DNA of 64,000 nucleotides from Rheinheimera sp. MM224 (GCF_947090785.1 NZ_OX352320.1:4267001-4331000); one strand, 5' to 3'. Positions 37,623 to 49,475 are shown, counted from the first letter of the stretch. The notes: generated from the letters alone by a model not told the origin. Made by a program: numbers and translations.

Positions 37623-37651
37623 AAAAAACCCCGCTCTATAGCGGGGTTTTT
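37623..37651. terminator. bidirectional terminator between proteases and sstT
   Basis: AAAAACCCCGC and GCGGGGTTTTT form a perfect stem over TCTATA. It serves the plus-strand protease operon and the convergent sstT gene. Confidence 0.92.
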
Positions 37652-37669
37652 CTTTATTCTGATCAAGTA

Positions 37670-38890
37670 TCAGCTTTGTGGATTCTGGCTTTGGCACACT
37701 GCTGCAGTAAAGACCACATCAGTCGAACTATTCAGAGCAGTTTCAGCGCTATCCTGAATCACACCAATAATAAAACCAGTCGCCACCACCTGCATTGCCA
37801 CTTCGTTCGGAATACCAAATAAGCTACAAGCCAGTGGAATGAGCAACAAAGAACCACCAGCCACACCAGAAGCGCCACAAGCCGATACAGTCGCAATAAT
37901 GCTCAGTAAAATAGCACTGGCAAAATCAACTTCTATACCCAGCGTATTAACTGTCGCCAGCGTCAGCACTGTGATGGTAATAGCAGCACCAGCCATATTG
38001 ATGGTCGCGCCCAACGGAATAGATACGCCGTAGATTTCTTCGTTTAATTTCAGCTTTTCACAGAGCTGCAAATTGACCGGAATATTGGCGGCTGAACTGC
38101 GGGTAAAAAACGCAGTGACACCACTTTCACGCAAACAGGTAAAGACCAGCGGATAAGGGTTAGAGCCTGTTTTAGCAAACACCAGCAGCGGGTTCACCAC
38201 AAAAGCGATAATCGCCATAGCACCTAACAGCACAGCAATCAGTTGGCCATAACTGGCTAAAGCAGCAAAACCTGTAGTGGCTATGGTATCAGCGACTAGA
38301 CCCAAAATACCAAAAGGCGCCAAACGGATAATAAAACGTACTAAAGAGGATACGCCATGTGACAGGTCAGAAAAGACTAATTTGGTACTTTTACTGGCAT
38401 GTTGCAACGCCAGACCTAAACCCACAGCCCAGGCTAAAACGCCTATATAGTTGCCGGTAATCAAGGCATTGATAGGGTTATCCACCACTTGAAGCAATAA
38501 AGCTTTTAATACTTCACTGATACCTTCAGGCGCAGCGATAGCTTCTGGCACAGCAGTCAACACGAGCGTGGTAGGAAACATAAAGCTCAGTAGTACTGCG
38601 ACCACCGCAGCTAAAAAGGTGCCAAACAGATACAGCACTAACACAGGCTTAATACTGCCACTTTCAGACGCTTGTTTATTGGCAATAGCTGAAGCGACCA
38701 ACACAAACACCAATAAAGGCGCTATGGCTTTTAAAGCTTTTACAAATAAGGTACCCAACAAGGATAAGTTTTTTGCCAGTTCAGGCGATACCACCGCCAC
38801 CAGCACACCTAATAAAATACCAATAATAATTTGTGGCACTAACCCCAGTTGCAGAAGTTTTTGCCATGGACGGGATACAGTGGATGTCAT
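37670..38890 (-). CDS. sstT: serine/threonine transporter SstT
   Basis: SstT imports L-serine and L-threonine with Na+ and belongs to the dicarboxylate/amino acid:cation symporter family. The 406-residue length is typical (414 in E. coli). About nine membrane segments are visible. The conserved serine-rich re-entrant region [16 protein letters not shown] is near residue 260, [16 protein letters not shown] near 297, and [19 protein letters not shown] near 337. Threonine uptake would feed the IlvA reaction, though the genes are far apart. Confidence 0.93.
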   Translation of the reverse strand: MTSTVSRPWQKLLQLGLVPQIIIGILLGVLVAVVSPELAKNLSLLGTLFVKALKAIAPLLVFVLVASAIANKQASESGSIKPVLVLYLFGTFLAAVVAVLLSFMFPTTLVLTAVPEAIAAPEGISEVLKALLLQVVDNPINALITGNYIGVLAWAVGLGLALQHASKSTKLVFSDLSHGVSSLVRFIIRLAPFGILGLVADTIATTGFAALASYGQLIAVLLGAMAIIAFVVNPLLVFAKTGSNPYPLVFTCLRESGVTAFFTRSSAANIPVNLQLCEKLKLNEEIYGVSIPLGATINMAGAAITITVLTLATVNTLGIEVDFASAILLSIIATVSACGASGVAGGSLLLIPLACSLFGIPNEVAMQVVATGFIIGVIQDSAETALNSSTDVVFTAAVCQSQNPQS

Positions 38891-39079
38891 ACGGACTCTC
38901 TGTTGCTGCTGTGGTGCGCGCCACAGTTATAGGAATAAGTGCCCGATTTTGCCTTGAATCTGCCGTCTGGGCAAGTCGGAGTTGTCTGAGCTTCATCGCC
39001 GCCAGAGATAAAACAGGGACTTTAATTTCACAGAAGCGGATGTTAGTTTATAGCAAAGTATGTGTTGGACGGATGGACT

Positions 39080-40255
39080 ATGTCACTCGCTAAAATTATT
39101 CTGCTTTTGTCTGTCATTGCAATACAAAGCTGTACAACAAAACAGCCCTCCCCGCAGCTTATACAGCTCCCGGCTACATCAGCCAGTCTGTTCCGGCAAG
39201 CTGCCAGTCTGCCACAATTGGAGCAACTGTTTTACCTGAACGACGAGCAGCAACAGGATTTTTTAGATTATTTTCATAGCCAGGAGCAAGCCACTTATAC
39301 GGCTGAATACCGACTTTACAATTATCTGCAAAATAAGCTGATGTATTTTACCTACGAGGGTGCCAATTACAGCGCACAGCTTGCCTTGCAACAACGCAGG
39401 GGCAACTGCATGACTTTGGCTTTAGTTACTTCGGCGCTGGCAAAACTGGCCAATATTGAAGTGGGCTACAAAGTGATTTATCAGGAACCTTTGATTGATT
39501 ACAAAAATAACATTTTCATCAGTTCAAACCACATCCGTACTTATCTTTACAAGGCAACGCCGAAGCAGGAAAAAGGCAATCTGTTGCTACAAAGAGGCGC
39601 ACTGATTATCGACTACTTCCCGGATAACACTCATTTAACAGGGCAGGACATTCAGGTTGCCCGCTTTCACGCCATGCTGTACAGCAACCTCGCCGCAGAT
39701 GCCTTGCTGCAAGGCGATAGCGATAAGGCGTTCTTTTTAAGTCAAAAAGCCTTAGAGCAGGACCCAACCTATAATCCAGCGGTGAATATGACGGCATTGA
39801 TGTATCACCGGAAAAATGCCTACGCAGAAGCAACTCAATGGTTTGATTATGGAATGAAGCTCAAAGACAACCGTATCACTCTGCTGACCAATTACCGTGA
39901 TCTGGCGATAAAAATGGATAACCAACAACTGCTGGAAAAAATCAATCAACAACTGCTGACCAATGAGGACGATAATCCATACGCATGGTTAGCTTTAGCC
40001 ATAGATGCTGAACGTAATCAACAATTCAGCCATGCCAAACGCTATTACGAAAAACTACTGGAAAAAGCACCTTACCTGCATAACGCTAACCTGGCGTTAA
40101 TAGGTTTGTACCTGAAGGAAAAAAACTTCAAATCAGCTCAACGCCTGGTGGAACAAGCCATGGATTATGCCTATGAACCAGAGCGTAGGGAGTTTTATAA
40201 CACTAAGCTGACAGCCTTGAAGCAACATAGGAAAAGCCTCGAAAAAAATGATTAA
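39080..40255 (+). CDS. TPR lipoprotein with transglutaminase-like core
   Basis: This 391-residue protein has a lipoprotein signal (LLLSVIAIQSC). A central segment, RRGNCMTLALVTSALAKL, resembles the Cys-containing core of transglutaminase-like domains. Several TPR repeats follow from about 220 to the C-terminus (ANLAADALLQGDSDKAFF, ALAIDAERNQQFSHAKRYY). The catalytic role is unproven because a matching His/Asp pair cannot be assigned firmly. I chose the ATG at 39080. An in-frame GTG at 39062 adds six residues and spoils the lipobox spacing. It converges on the GGDEF gene. Confidence 0.75.
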   Translation: MSLAKIILLLSVIAIQSCTTKQPSPQLIQLPATSASLFRQAASLPQLEQLFYLNDEQQQDFLDYFHSQEQATYTAEYRLYNYLQNKLMYFTYEGANYSAQLALQQRRGNCMTLALVTSALAKLANIEVGYKVIYQEPLIDYKNNIFISSNHIRTYLYKATPKQEKGNLLLQRGALIIDYFPDNTHLTGQDIQVARFHAMLYSNLAADALLQGDSDKAFFLSQKALEQDPTYNPAVNMTALMYHRKNAYAEATQWFDYGMKLKDNRITLLTNYRDLAIKMDNQQLLEKINQQLLTNEDDNPYAWLALAIDAERNQQFSHAKRYYEKLLEKAPYLHNANLALIGLYLKEKNFKSAQRLVEQAMDYAYEPERREFYNTKLTALKQHRKSLEKND

Positions 40256-40275
40256 GTGCTATGTAACCAGCTATA

Positions 40276-42123
40276 TTAGTCGGCCAGTTCTGTTCTGTTA
40301 CGGCCATTTTGTTTTGCTTTATACAAAGCCTCATCAGCAGAACACCACAGTTGCATAAAGTCTTTGTGTTGACCGAGCTGAGCGCCCCCAAGGCTAATAG
40401 TGACCTGATAGGAATTTTCCAGTTGCGGCCACTCTAATGCGGCCACTGCATTACACAAACGTTGCGCTATAGCCTTAGCACTATTGAGCTCAGTACCGGG
40501 CAACAGGACTAAAAATTCCTCCCCACCAACCCGCCCAAGCTTGTCCACTGGACGCAATTCTTGTCGCAGGCAATAAGCGACCTTTTGCAAAACCAAATCG
40601 CCTGCAGCATGGCCATACTGATCATTAATCCGCTTAAAAAAATCAATATCTATAGCCAACACACAAAAAGGCTGCTGTTGATGCCATAGCTGTTGCGCTA
40701 AAGCCAGGGTGTGACGCCTGTTGGGCAGATGAGTTAATTCATCAGTTAACGCCATATCTTTTAGTTGCGCAGACAAAGCCCTTTGCCGGCTAAATAAAAA
40801 CAACATAGCCAAAATCATTAACAAAGCGCATAACAAAGCCAGATATTGCCAAAACCTGAGCTTCTCTCCGTCTGTTAACGCTTGCCTTTGAGCTGCATTT
40901 TTTACTTCCAGTTCAGTTTTTTCGCGTTGGATTTGCTCAGTTTGTAACTGGATTTTTAAACGGGAGGTGCGCTGATCGAGCAGTTGTTGCTGAATTTCAG
41001 CATCTTTTTGTTGTTGCTTTTGCTGCATAACAAAAGCGTCCTGCCATTGCTGCATTTCCGCCAGCAACACAGCATATTCTTTGTACAACAAGGCTTCAAA
41101 ACGCAGATCTGGCTTTTGCCCAAAATAGCTCATAGCCGACTCAAAATCCTGGCGAGCCTCTGGATACAGTTTCAAGGTCCTGTAACTGATAGCGCGGCTG
41201 AGCTGACAATAAGCCAGCATTTGCGCATCAGAGCTGGATTGGTAATGAGCTATAGCTTCGTTCAGCAGCACCAGAGCTTTGTCTGCCTGCCCTGACTTGG
41301 TCAGTACCCGGGCAACCGATCGTTTATCGTACGCAATCTCATCTAAATCACCCCGCTGTTGATCAATAGCCAGCGCCTGATTTAAATAGTTCAGTGACAA
41401 TTCCAGTTGACCAGCGCTTTCGTAAGTTCCGCCTAAATTGAACAAAGCAGTGGCCTGCCCTTGCAAGTTACCACTACTTTGCCAGTGTTCCAGCGATTTT
41501 TGATACAGTGTGATGGCTTGGTCATAATCCCCTACTGCTGCATCGGAATACAAATTAGCTAGTGCATTGGCCACATAATTTTGTCGCCCTTTTGTGCCAT
41601 TCGACAGCTCCAGTTGATAAGCCTTTTGCAAATCGACCAGAGCATCAGCATAAGCGGCATTCAGGGCATATTGTTCACCACGCAACACCAAAGCTTTGGC
41701 ATGTAATTCAGGATCAGTCTCAGCCTCTTTGTAAGAGAGCACCCGCTGATAATCCAGCATGGCTTCAGCCGTTTTATCCTGCTGCTCTTTGGCATAACCT
41801 TCACACAATAAAAACCGCAATTGCCACACTAAATCCTGCTGCTGTTTTTTATACTCTTCGGCCAGTTGTAAACCCCGCGCAGGCTCCTGCACGGCCATCA
41901 CCCAACAGTAACTTTGCTGTACCCGCAATAGTTGCTCTGGTTCAGACAGAGTATTGAGCAATTGCTGAAATTCAGGATCGGCTTTTGCAAACTGATCAAC
42001 AGCTAATTCCTCCAACTCAAGCAAACGGGATGTCAAAGTCTCAGTTGCCTGAACTGAGCACTGCATCAGCAGCAGAAAAATTACACCAGACCAAAATCTC
42101 AAGCCTATGACCTCATGCGTCAT
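40276..42123 (-). CDS. TPR-containing diguanylate cyclase
   Basis: This protein makes c-di-GMP from two GTP. Its N-terminal half (after a signal peptide) holds TPR repeats in the periplasm. One membrane segment (FWQYLALLCALLMILAMLFLFS) precedes a C-terminal GGDEF domain with the active motif GRVGGEEF and an inhibitory-site RxxD (RPVD) five residues before it. Both indicate an active, feedback-controlled enzyme. A longer frame to 42255 has no signal peptide at its start. The ATG at 42123 and a TTG at 42102 (preceded by GAGG) both place the hydrophobic leader at the N-terminus. Confidence 0.9.
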   Translation of the reverse strand: MTHEVIGLRFWSGVIFLLLMQCSVQATETLTSRLLELEELAVDQFAKADPEFQQLLNTLSEPEQLLRVQQSYCWVMAVQEPARGLQLAEEYKKQQQDLVWQLRFLLCEGYAKEQQDKTAEAMLDYQRVLSYKEAETDPELHAKALVLRGEQYALNAAYADALVDLQKAYQLELSNGTKGRQNYVANALANLYSDAAVGDYDQAITLYQKSLEHWQSSGNLQGQATALFNLGGTYESAGQLELSLNYLNQALAIDQQRGDLDEIAYDKRSVARVLTKSGQADKALVLLNEAIAHYQSSSDAQMLAYCQLSRAISYRTLKLYPEARQDFESAMSYFGQKPDLRFEALLYKEYAVLLAEMQQWQDAFVMQQKQQQKDAEIQQQLLDQRTSRLKIQLQTEQIQREKTELEVKNAAQRQALTDGEKLRFWQYLALLCALLMILAMLFLFSRQRALSAQLKDMALTDELTHLPNRRHTLALAQQLWHQQQPFCVLAIDIDFFKRINDQYGHAAGDLVLQKVAYCLRQELRPVDKLGRVGGEEFLVLLPGTELNSAKAIAQRLCNAVAALEWPQLENSYQVTISLGGAQLGQHKDFMQLWCSADEALYKAKQNGRNRTELAD

Positions 42124-42215
42124 TTTTATTCTATTGACTACAGCATGCCGTAATTTGCTGCTGATTTGTACACCCTTTACCGGAAAAATACAGAAAGCTA
42201 TTTTCAGACCACAGT

Positions 42216-42608
42216 TTATTCGCTGTCGGTGCTTATAATCTGCCGCAATATCCATTGCCGGTCGGGTGCATCAGCAGGCGGATCAGGGATCATCACTTCG
42301 CTGACTTCGATTTGATAAAGCTGACCTGGCTGGTAATCAAAACCGACAATATCACCATAAAACAGTTGCCAGTCCTCTTCAGGGTGATGGCGAATTTGCA
42401 GACATTCAGTAGGCCCGACCGCCATACACTCACGTTTTTCGGCTGCAACCCATAAAATGAGCCTGTCAGTTGGAGCTTCGACAAAAACAGGAGGATAGAC
42501 GCCCGATTCATTAGGCCGCTGTACGGTAACAGGAGAGTCAGAAGAGTCTGAGCAGCCCACCAGAGTTAAAAGTACCAGGCTGGTCAGTAGTTTATTCAAC
42601 ATAAGCAT
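42216..42608 (-). CDS. DUF4377 domain lipoprotein
   Basis: This 130-residue lipoprotein has the lipobox LTLVGCS near residue 19 and a C-terminal DUF4377-like domain. Its recurring features are CMAVGPTECLQIR, WQLFYGDIVGFDYQPGQLY and EVSEV. The two Cys of the first segment probably form a disulfide. The family function is unknown to me. The ATG at 42608 is preceded by AGGGACA. It lies upstream of the TPR-GGDEF gene on the same strand, 92 bases away. Confidence 0.75.
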   Translation of the reverse strand: MLMLNKLLTSLVLLTLVGCSDSSDSPVTVQRPNESGVYPPVFVEAPTDRLILWVAAEKRECMAVGPTECLQIRHHPEEDWQLFYGDIVGFDYQPGQLYQIEVSEVMIPDPPADAPDRQWILRQIISTDSE

Positions 42609-42674
42609 TGTCCCTAATTTACTGTTTAACTCAGTGTATCCAGCAAAACTGGACAGAAACTGAACGGCATTTCC

Positions 42675-44951
42675 TTATGCCTGCTTCGAGCTTAATTCTA
42701 ATCCGGCTAACTTGGGCGACAATAAATTCTCCCAATACAAAGCAGGAGCCGGGCGGCCAAATAAATAACCTTGCATCAGCTGGCAACCCAGGCTTTGCAG
42801 GAAGCGGCGCTGAATATCGTTTTCCACCCCTTCGGCCACTATATTCAAATTTAAGGCTTTAGCCAGTTGAATAGTGGTATGTAAAATACGGACTGTGCGA
42901 CTGTCTTGTGGGATACAGCTGACAAAACGCCTGTCTATTTTGATGGTGTCAGCCGGGCAATCGACCAACTGACTTAACGACGAATGGCCTGTACCAAAAT
43001 CATCGATAGAAATGCTAAAACCATACTGGTTCAACGCCTTTAAACGCTTATGCAATAAAGGTTGCTGCACTGCAATATTGGTTTCGGTGATTTCCAGTTG
43101 CAGGTAACGGGTAAGCCAGGGGTGATCAGCACTTAAGCTCATCAGTTCAGCAAAAAAACTGTCATCCAACAGCTCAGGACCGCCGAGGTTGATCGCTATG
43201 GGATATAACAAACCTTGCTGCTGCCAGCTTTGTAAAATACTGACGCTTTGCTGCAACACTAAACGCGAAAACATCGTCATTAAGCCATGACGTTCTGCCA
43301 TTAATACAAAACAATCGGGTGCTATCGCCTGCCCATCAATAAACCAGCGACTTAAGGCTTCAAAGCTTTGAATTTTACCTTGTGGGTCGACCTTAGGTTG
43401 TAGCCACAACTCCAGATGTTTTTGCCGTATCGCATCACGAAAGGAATTTAACAGCTGATAATCGTGCTCCAGTTGCTGAGCCTGCTGCTGATCATAAAAA
43501 CCGACCACCTGATTTGGGTCAGATAACTCCAGCGCCAGCTCACATTGTTCAATCAGTTGTTGTGCATTGTGATTGTCCCGCAGTTCAGTGAAGCTGACGC
43601 CAAACTGATAACTCATACGAGCAGTATAAGGCCCGACAGTCAGTTCAACCGGCAATTGGCTGGCAATAGCCTGCGCCAGCTGTTTCGGGTCCAGCACGTT
43701 TAAATCGCCTTTTAACCACAGTGCAAATTTAACACCCCGTACCCTGGCTAGCACTGCATCTGAGGGCAAAGCCGCCTTAGCCACTTTGGAGAAATGTTGT
43801 AATAACTGGCTACCAAACTCATAACCATATTGTTGATTCAGTGTTTTGACATGCCGCAGCCGGATAATAGCCACCAGCGCAAACTCATGCAGAGCTAACT
43901 GTTCTTGTTTGTAATTGGCCAACTCAGTAAAACCGGCCAGATTCGGCAAACAGGTTAAGCTGTCATAATGCAACCAGCTATCCTGTACTTTCTGGCTTTG
44001 TTTCAGCTGTTGTTGCAATTGCCGTAAAGCGCTGATTTCCTGCAAGCTGACCACATGATGCCCGGAGCGGGTCAGCATCACATGTTTTAATACCAAACTG
44101 GATTCAGGGCGACTTTTTAAGTTGCATTCCACTTTGCCTTTCAACCAATGCCCTTGCAATTGCCCATCCTGAACAAAACTGAGTAAGGACAATAAATTAG
44201 CTTGTTGCCCAGGCTCAAGCCCAAGCACCTGCGACGCCAGACTATTGCATTTGATAATGTCACCAGAGGCTGTCACCAACACAGTAGCTGAACCATTATG
44301 CTCAAATAACTCTTCGTAATAATCATGGCTTTGAGCCAGATTTTGATTCAACTCAGAAAGCTGGCCTGCGCTGCGTTTTAAGGTGCTGAACACGCGGGCT
44401 GCAGCCAGTGGTATACACAAATTAAAAAACAGAAATAACAAACCATGCAAATAACTGTGGCTGCCAGGCAAAGTAATAGATAAACCAAACAAATTACCCG
44501 GAGCCTGATTTTGAAGCAGATAAATAAAAGGAATGAAATTCAGAACCATAAAAGCTAACGCTATTCTGAAACCAAAAAACATCAGGCTGATCATTGGCAA
44601 GGTGTAGATAAAAATGATACCCAGCTTGCCCATTTCAAAATCATCGTTAAACAACAAAATGCAAAGACCAGCTAAAACGACAATCGCCAGCAAGGCAGCA
44701 GCACTTTTTTTGGTATGTTTTTTGGAGAGAAGCAGAGCGGAAACTAAGGCAACATAAAACAACGAAGTGAGAGCAATAACCTGGTAAGCCCCCAGTTGCC
44801 ACGCTTGCCACGAACTGTGGAACACGATAACAGACACCAGGCAGAGACCAGACAACATGATAATGCGCAGCACACTTTGTTGCCAAAACGCACTATCAGC
44901 TTTATCTAAATCCTGAGTCCTCAGCCGCAAATAACGACCCAACCACCCCAC
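42675..44951 (-). CDS. membrane EAL-domain phosphodiesterase with degenerate GGDEF
   Basis: This 758-residue protein has about six membrane segments (residues 25-195), a PAS-like region near 210-320, a GGDEF domain near 330-490 and an EAL domain to the end. The GGDEF motif is replaced by RVRGVKF, so cyclase activity is unlikely. The EAL domain looks intact (FEALSRW, EITETN, SIDDFGTG, AEGVEN, QGYLFGRP), so it should cleave c-di-GMP. A GTG start at 44951 with AGGGAG seven bases upstream is convincing. It lies upstream of the DUF4377 and cyclase genes. Confidence 0.92.
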   Translation of the reverse strand: MGWLGRYLRLRTQDLDKADSAFWQQSVLRIIMLSGLCLVSVIVFHSSWQAWQLGAYQVIALTSLFYVALVSALLLSKKHTKKSAAALLAIVVLAGLCILLFNDDFEMGKLGIIFIYTLPMISLMFFGFRIALAFMVLNFIPFIYLLQNQAPGNLFGLSITLPGSHSYLHGLLFLFFNLCIPLAAARVFSTLKRSAGQLSELNQNLAQSHDYYEELFEHNGSATVLVTASGDIIKCNSLASQVLGLEPGQQANLLSLLSFVQDGQLQGHWLKGKVECNLKSRPESSLVLKHVMLTRSGHHVVSLQEISALRQLQQQLKQSQKVQDSWLHYDSLTCLPNLAGFTELANYKQEQLALHEFALVAIIRLRHVKTLNQQYGYEFGSQLLQHFSKVAKAALPSDAVLARVRGVKFALWLKGDLNVLDPKQLAQAIASQLPVELTVGPYTARMSYQFGVSFTELRDNHNAQQLIEQCELALELSDPNQVVGFYDQQQAQQLEHDYQLLNSFRDAIRQKHLELWLQPKVDPQGKIQSFEALSRWFIDGQAIAPDCFVLMAERHGLMTMFSRLVLQQSVSILQSWQQQGLLYPIAINLGGPELLDDSFFAELMSLSADHPWLTRYLQLEITETNIAVQQPLLHKRLKALNQYGFSISIDDFGTGHSSLSQLVDCPADTIKIDRRFVSCIPQDSRTVRILHTTIQLAKALNLNIVAEGVENDIQRRFLQSLGCQLMQGYLFGRPAPALYWENLLSPKLAGLELSSKQA

Positions 44952-45158
44952 ATCCAGCTCCCTAGTGCCCTTTTATCAGGCCAGCTCAGGGCTCTGATTA
45001 CACAAACCCAGTACAGGTTTTTTACCGATGAGAATGTAATAGTTCAGCTTGTTAACTACAAGTTATTTTTATTCACTTAAGGGACAAAGGCGATAATCGG
45101 TGCGATTTCGCCGTCCAGTGGTTGAGGCTTTAACGACAGGGAGCGCAATGGATGGAAA

Positions 45159-45896
45159 CTAAATACCGTCTCCATCCAGATGGATACCACACTCACGACC
45201 AAAGCCGTTAAAACGAGTGTCTTCTTCTGTCATACCCAGTTCAAGTTTTCGGGTAGAGTGCACATCGCCAACAGAAACATAACCTTGCTCCCACAGCGGG
45301 TGGTAAGGTAAATCGTGTTGTTTTAAATAATAAAACACGTCTTTATTTGACCATTCGATAATAGGCTGCACTTTGACAGTGCCACGGCTGATTTCGATTA
45401 TATCTTTGTCAGCACGGGTGCTGGACTGGCTGCGACGTAAACCACTGAACCAGGTGCCTACATTCAACTCTTTTAAAGCGCGCTGCAAAGGCTCCACTTT
45501 ATTCATATGGTTGTATTGCTTAATACCAGCTTCGTTTTCCCATAACTTACCAAAACGGGCCTCCTGCCAGGCCGGGCTTAAGTGAGCACGATAGACTTTC
45601 AGGTTCAGCTGCAATCGCTCTTTCAGCTCATCAATAAACTGATAAGTTTCAGGAAACAGATAGCCAGTGTCGGTGAGTAACACCGGAATATCAGGCCGCT
45701 CAGTGGTCACCAGATGCAGCATCACGGCAGACTGAATGCCAAAGCTGGAACTTAAAATCTGCTGATCCGGCAAATGTTGCAAAGCCCATTGCACCCGTTC
45801 TGCCGGAGTTAAAGGCAGCAGCAGCTGGTTGGCTTCAGCCAGCAGTTGTTGCTGTTGTTCTGTGTCCAGCTGTAGCAGCTGTTTATACTGACTCAT
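45159..45896 (-). CDS. cysH: phosphoadenylyl-sulfate reductase CysH
   Basis: CysH reduces PAPS to sulfite using thioredoxin. The 245-residue length and absence of the extra Cys pairs of APS reductases indicate the PAPS type. The PP-loop region [10 protein letters not shown] is near residue 50, and the C-terminal [11 protein letters not shown] carries the catalytic Cys. It is the last gene of cysJIH, 61 bases after cysI. It uses the PAPS made by CysC in this window and releases PAP for CysQ. A 207-bp gap follows to 44952, with no gene. Confidence 0.96.
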   Translation of the reverse strand: MSQYKQLLQLDTEQQQQLLAEANQLLLPLTPAERVQWALQHLPDQQILSSSFGIQSAVMLHLVTTERPDIPVLLTDTGYLFPETYQFIDELKERLQLNLKVYRAHLSPAWQEARFGKLWENEAGIKQYNHMNKVEPLQRALKELNVGTWFSGLRRSQSSTRADKDIIEISRGTVKVQPIIEWSNKDVFYYLKQHDLPYHPLWEQGYVSVGDVHSTRKLELGMTEEDTRFNGFGRECGIHLDGDGI

Positions 45897-45957
45897 AATC
45901 TGCCTCTCTTGCCCTGGCAGCCTTTAACAACTAATCAGGGCATACTTAAAACTAAAC

Positions 45958-47673
45958 TCAGGCATGAAAGTCGGTTTTTGATACTTTCACTTCGGCTACA
46001 ACGCCAACACGAACGACAAAATCACCAAAACATTCGCCGCTGCTGCGTTCGAGCACCCAACGACCAATCAAGCCATCCAGCGCCTGCAGAATTTCGGCTT
46101 CAGCCACGTTATCTAAATACAGCTTTGGAATACGGGTGCCTTGAGTGTTGCCGCCTAAATACAAGTTGTATTTGCCAGGACCACGACCGACTAAACCAGC
46201 TTCGGCAAGCATGGCTCGACCACAACCGTTAGGGCAGCCCACCACACGTAAAATAATGTGGTCATCAGGCACACCATGTTTGGTCAGCAACTCTTCAACA
46301 TAAGTGACTAAGGTTGGTAAATAACGTTCAGCTTCCGCCATCGCCAGTGGACAAGTAGGTAAGGACACACAAGCCATAGAGTTTTTGCGCTGCTCTGTCA
46401 CGCTGTCGTTAATCAGGCCATGCTGACGGGCCAAAGCTTCAATACGGGCTTTATCTTCAACCGCGACGCCAGCGATAATCAGATTCTGATTCGCTGTCAT
46501 GCGAAAATCGCCTTTATGAATTCGGGCAATTTCAGCCACACCTGTTTTTAAGGTTTTGCCCGGATAATCCAGAATACGGCCGTTTTCGATAAAGACAGTT
46601 AAGTGATGTTTACCGTCTATGCCTTCTACCCAGCCAAAACGATCGCCACGGCCGGTAAATTCATAAGCACGGCTTGGCTGGAACTTCACGCCAACACGTT
46701 TTTCCACTTCGGTTTTAAATACATCCACACCGATTCGGTCTATGGTGTATTTGGTTTTGGCATTTTTACGGTTGACCCTGTCGCCATAATCACGCTGCAC
46801 TGTCACCACATGCTCAGCGACAGCCAACACATGCTCCAGACCAATAAAACCAAAGTCTTCGGCTTTACGTGGGTAAGTGCCTTTATCGCCGTGAGTCATG
46901 GCCAAGCCACCACCCACCAGCACGTTAAAACCCACCAACTGACCGTTTTCGGCAATAGCGACAAAGTTTAAGTCGTTTGCATGCACGTCCACGTCGTTTT
47001 GCGGCGGGATCACCACTGTGGTTTTAAACTTCCGTGGCAAGTAGGCTTCACCCAGAATAGGTTCAACTTCTGTGGTCTCTACTTTCTGCTCATCCAGCCA
47101 GATTTCTGCGTAGGCTTTGGTTTTTGGCAATAAATGCTCAGAAATTTTCGCCGCCCACTGATAAGCCTGTTGATGCAATACCGACTCGACCGGATTAGAG
47201 GTACACAACACATTGCGGTTTACATCACCAGCTGTCGCTATAGAGTCGATACCTATGCTGTTCAGCATCTGGTGCATGCCTTTGATCTTTGGCTTTAATA
47301 CACCGTGGAACTGAAAGGTCTGACGGGTGGTTAAACGAATACTGCCATAGATGGTGTTATCCGCCGCAAACTCGTCAATCGCCAGCCATTGTTCTGGTTT
47401 GATGATACCGCCCGGCATACGGGCACGTAACATGACGTTATGCAGAGGTTCCAGCTTTTGTTCAGCGCGTTCAGGGCGGATATCGCGGTCATCTTGCTGA
47501 TACATACCGTGGAAGCGGATCAACATAAAGTTGTCGCCGTTGAAACCACCGGTGATCTCGTCTTTTAAATCTTTAGTGATAGTGCCACGTAATAAATGGC
47601 TGTCTTTTTTCAGCCGTTCGTTATCAGATAGCTGACCTTGTACCTGCAAATCCGGGTTAATTGACTTAGTCAT
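45958..47673 (-). CDS. cysI: sulfite reductase hemoprotein beta subunit CysI
   Basis: CysI reduces sulfite to sulfide with six electrons from CysJ, using siroheme and a 4Fe-4S cluster. The 571-residue protein is the normal length. The four cluster cysteines lie in two groups, CVSLPTC near 435 and CPNGCG near 480. The ferredoxin-like half-domain with [12 protein letters not shown] is near 125. Its ATG overlaps the cysJ stop by one base, with AAGGATG upstream. The siroheme comes from CysG encoded in the other cys locus. Confidence 0.97.
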   Translation of the reverse strand: MTKSINPDLQVQGQLSDNERLKKDSHLLRGTITKDLKDEITGGFNGDNFMLIRFHGMYQQDDRDIRPERAEQKLEPLHNVMLRARMPGGIIKPEQWLAIDEFAADNTIYGSIRLTTRQTFQFHGVLKPKIKGMHQMLNSIGIDSIATAGDVNRNVLCTSNPVESVLHQQAYQWAAKISEHLLPKTKAYAEIWLDEQKVETTEVEPILGEAYLPRKFKTTVVIPPQNDVDVHANDLNFVAIAENGQLVGFNVLVGGGLAMTHGDKGTYPRKAEDFGFIGLEHVLAVAEHVVTVQRDYGDRVNRKNAKTKYTIDRIGVDVFKTEVEKRVGVKFQPSRAYEFTGRGDRFGWVEGIDGKHHLTVFIENGRILDYPGKTLKTGVAEIARIHKGDFRMTANQNLIIAGVAVEDKARIEALARQHGLINDSVTEQRKNSMACVSLPTCPLAMAEAERYLPTLVTYVEELLTKHGVPDDHIILRVVGCPNGCGRAMLAEAGLVGRGPGKYNLYLGGNTQGTRIPKLYLDNVAEAEILQALDGLIGRWVLERSSGECFGDFVVRVGVVAEVKVSKTDFHA

Positions 47674-49475
47674 TAGTACACATCCTTCTGATAACGTTTG
47701 GCTTGACGTAAATCGTCAAAGTACTGTTCCGCCTCTTCTGCGTTGAGGCCAGCTTGTTGTTGCGCTATATCGAGCAAGGCCTGGTGTACATCTTTGGCCA
47801 TTTTATTACCATCACCACAGATATATAGATAAGCGCCTTGTTGTAACCAGGTCCAGATTTCTTCGGCTTTTAAGCGTAATTTATCCTGCACATAAACTTT
47901 CTGCGCCTGATCGCGGCTAAAAGCCACATCCAGCTTACTCAACACACCACGTTTTAAATAATCCTGCAATTCCACCTGATACAGGAAGTCCTGAGTAAAG
48001 TGCGGGTTACCAAAAAACAACCAGTTCTGACCTGTAGCTCCGGCCTGATCCCTTTCCTGCAGGAAAGCGCGGAACGGCGCTATACCTGTACCAGGCCCTA
48101 TCATAATGACAGGCGTTTCATGGTCAGGCAGACGGAAGTTGTCGTTGTGTTCCACGAATACTTTTAATTGAGCGCCTTCTTCCAAGCGTTCTGCCAGGAA
48201 ACCTGAAGCTCCGCCTAAATGGGTGTCGCCAAAAGCGTCGTAACGCACCACACCTAGCGTTAAATGCACTTCGTCCCCCACTTCAGCCTGAGAAGACGCA
48301 ATGGAGTACAAACGGGGTTGCTGTTTACGCAACGCATCCACTAATTGCTGGGCCGTTAAAGGCGCAGGGTTTTGTAAAATCACATCTAAAGTCTGGCGGC
48401 TGTCCAGATACTGACGTAACGCCGCTTTATCTTTGACCAGCTCCAGCAATTCACTGTTAGCTGTGGCTTCTGCATACTTTTCGACAAAGCTTGGATAGGA
48501 CTGAGTCAGCTCTAAATGTTCAGTTAACGCAGTTTTTAAACCATAGCTTTGGCCTGCCAACTGCACTTCCGTAGCACCATCCAAACCTGTCGCAGCAAGA
48601 ATAGCCTCGACAGCTTTATCGTCATTAAGGAAATACACACCCAAAGCATCACCAGGCTGATAAGTAATACCTGAATCAGCCAAAGAAATTTCGATATGAC
48701 GCACGTCTTTCGTCGAATCGCGGCCAGTGATTTTCTGATTGACTGATAACTCAGCCAGATAAGGTGTTTCTTTAGTATAAGCGCTGTCATGCGCCGCTGT
48801 GGCTGTAGCACCTGGCCATGCAATGACTTGGGCTGAACCTGCAGCCTGTTTTAACTCTGGCGCAAAAGCCTGAACTGCGGTTTCAGTCCAGCTGGCAGCC
48901 TGCGCCGCATAATCAACGTCCAGATCAGCACGGGCGTGTAATCTTTTGCCACCTAAAGCCGCCAGTTGCTCGTCAAAATCTATGGCTGTTTTACAGAAGA
49001 ATTCATAGCTTGTATCGCCTAAACCCAGCACGGCGAATTGCAAGCCGTCGAGCTTAGGTGCTTTTTTGCTGAATAAGAATTTATGAAAAGCCACAGCGCT
49101 TTCTGGCGGCTCACCTTCGCCATAGGTCGAGGTGACAATCAGCAGGTATTTTTCTTTCACCAATTGAGTGGTTTTATAGCTGCCAATATCTGTTAACTTC
49201 ACAGCTATGCCTTGCTGCTCAGCGGCCGCTTTAATTTTATTCGCTACGGCTTTGGCATTGCCAGTTTGTGAGCCATAGAGAATAGTCAGCACGGCACTTT
49301 CGCTACTCTGTTGCAAAGGAGCGGCAGTTTGTCCGGATAATTGAGCAGCCGCAGCCAGATAACCACTGACCCAGGCCTGCTGAATAGGATTCAACTGGCT
49401 TACCAACGACTGTAAATCCTTGATTTGTTGAGCGGACAAAGGACTGGCCTGAGCAGCTAACGACGCGAATAGCAT
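47673..49475 (-). CDS. cysJ: sulfite reductase flavoprotein alpha subunit CysJ
   Basis: CysJ passes electrons from NADPH through FAD and FMN to CysI. The 600-residue protein has an N-terminal flavodoxin domain ([14 protein letters not shown] near 67, TYGEGEPP near 117), an FAD-binding domain (RLYSIASS near 388) and an NADPH domain ([16 protein letters not shown] near 455, [10 protein letters not shown] near 555). It ends in the conserved RYQKDVY. It begins the cysJIH operon. The promoter region 49476-49670 contains AGACGGCT (minus strand) next to TAAAAT, at most a half MetJ site. Confidence 0.97.
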   Translation of the reverse strand: MLFASLAAQASPLSAQQIKDLQSLVSQLNPIQQAWVSGYLAAAAQLSGQTAAPLQQSSESAVLTILYGSQTGNAKAVANKIKAAAEQQGIAVKLTDIGSYKTTQLVKEKYLLIVTSTYGEGEPPESAVAFHKFLFSKKAPKLDGLQFAVLGLGDTSYEFFCKTAIDFDEQLAALGGKRLHARADLDVDYAAQAASWTETAVQAFAPELKQAAGSAQVIAWPGATATAAHDSAYTKETPYLAELSVNQKITGRDSTKDVRHIEISLADSGITYQPGDALGVYFLNDDKAVEAILAATGLDGATEVQLAGQSYGLKTALTEHLELTQSYPSFVEKYAEATANSELLELVKDKAALRQYLDSRQTLDVILQNPAPLTAQQLVDALRKQQPRLYSIASSQAEVGDEVHLTLGVVRYDAFGDTHLGGASGFLAERLEEGAQLKVFVEHNDNFRLPDHETPVIMIGPGTGIAPFRAFLQERDQAGATGQNWLFFGNPHFTQDFLYQVELQDYLKRGVLSKLDVAFSRDQAQKVYVQDKLRLKAEEIWTWLQQGAYLYICGDGNKMAKDVHQALLDIAQQQAGLNAEEAEQYFDDLRQAKRYQKDVY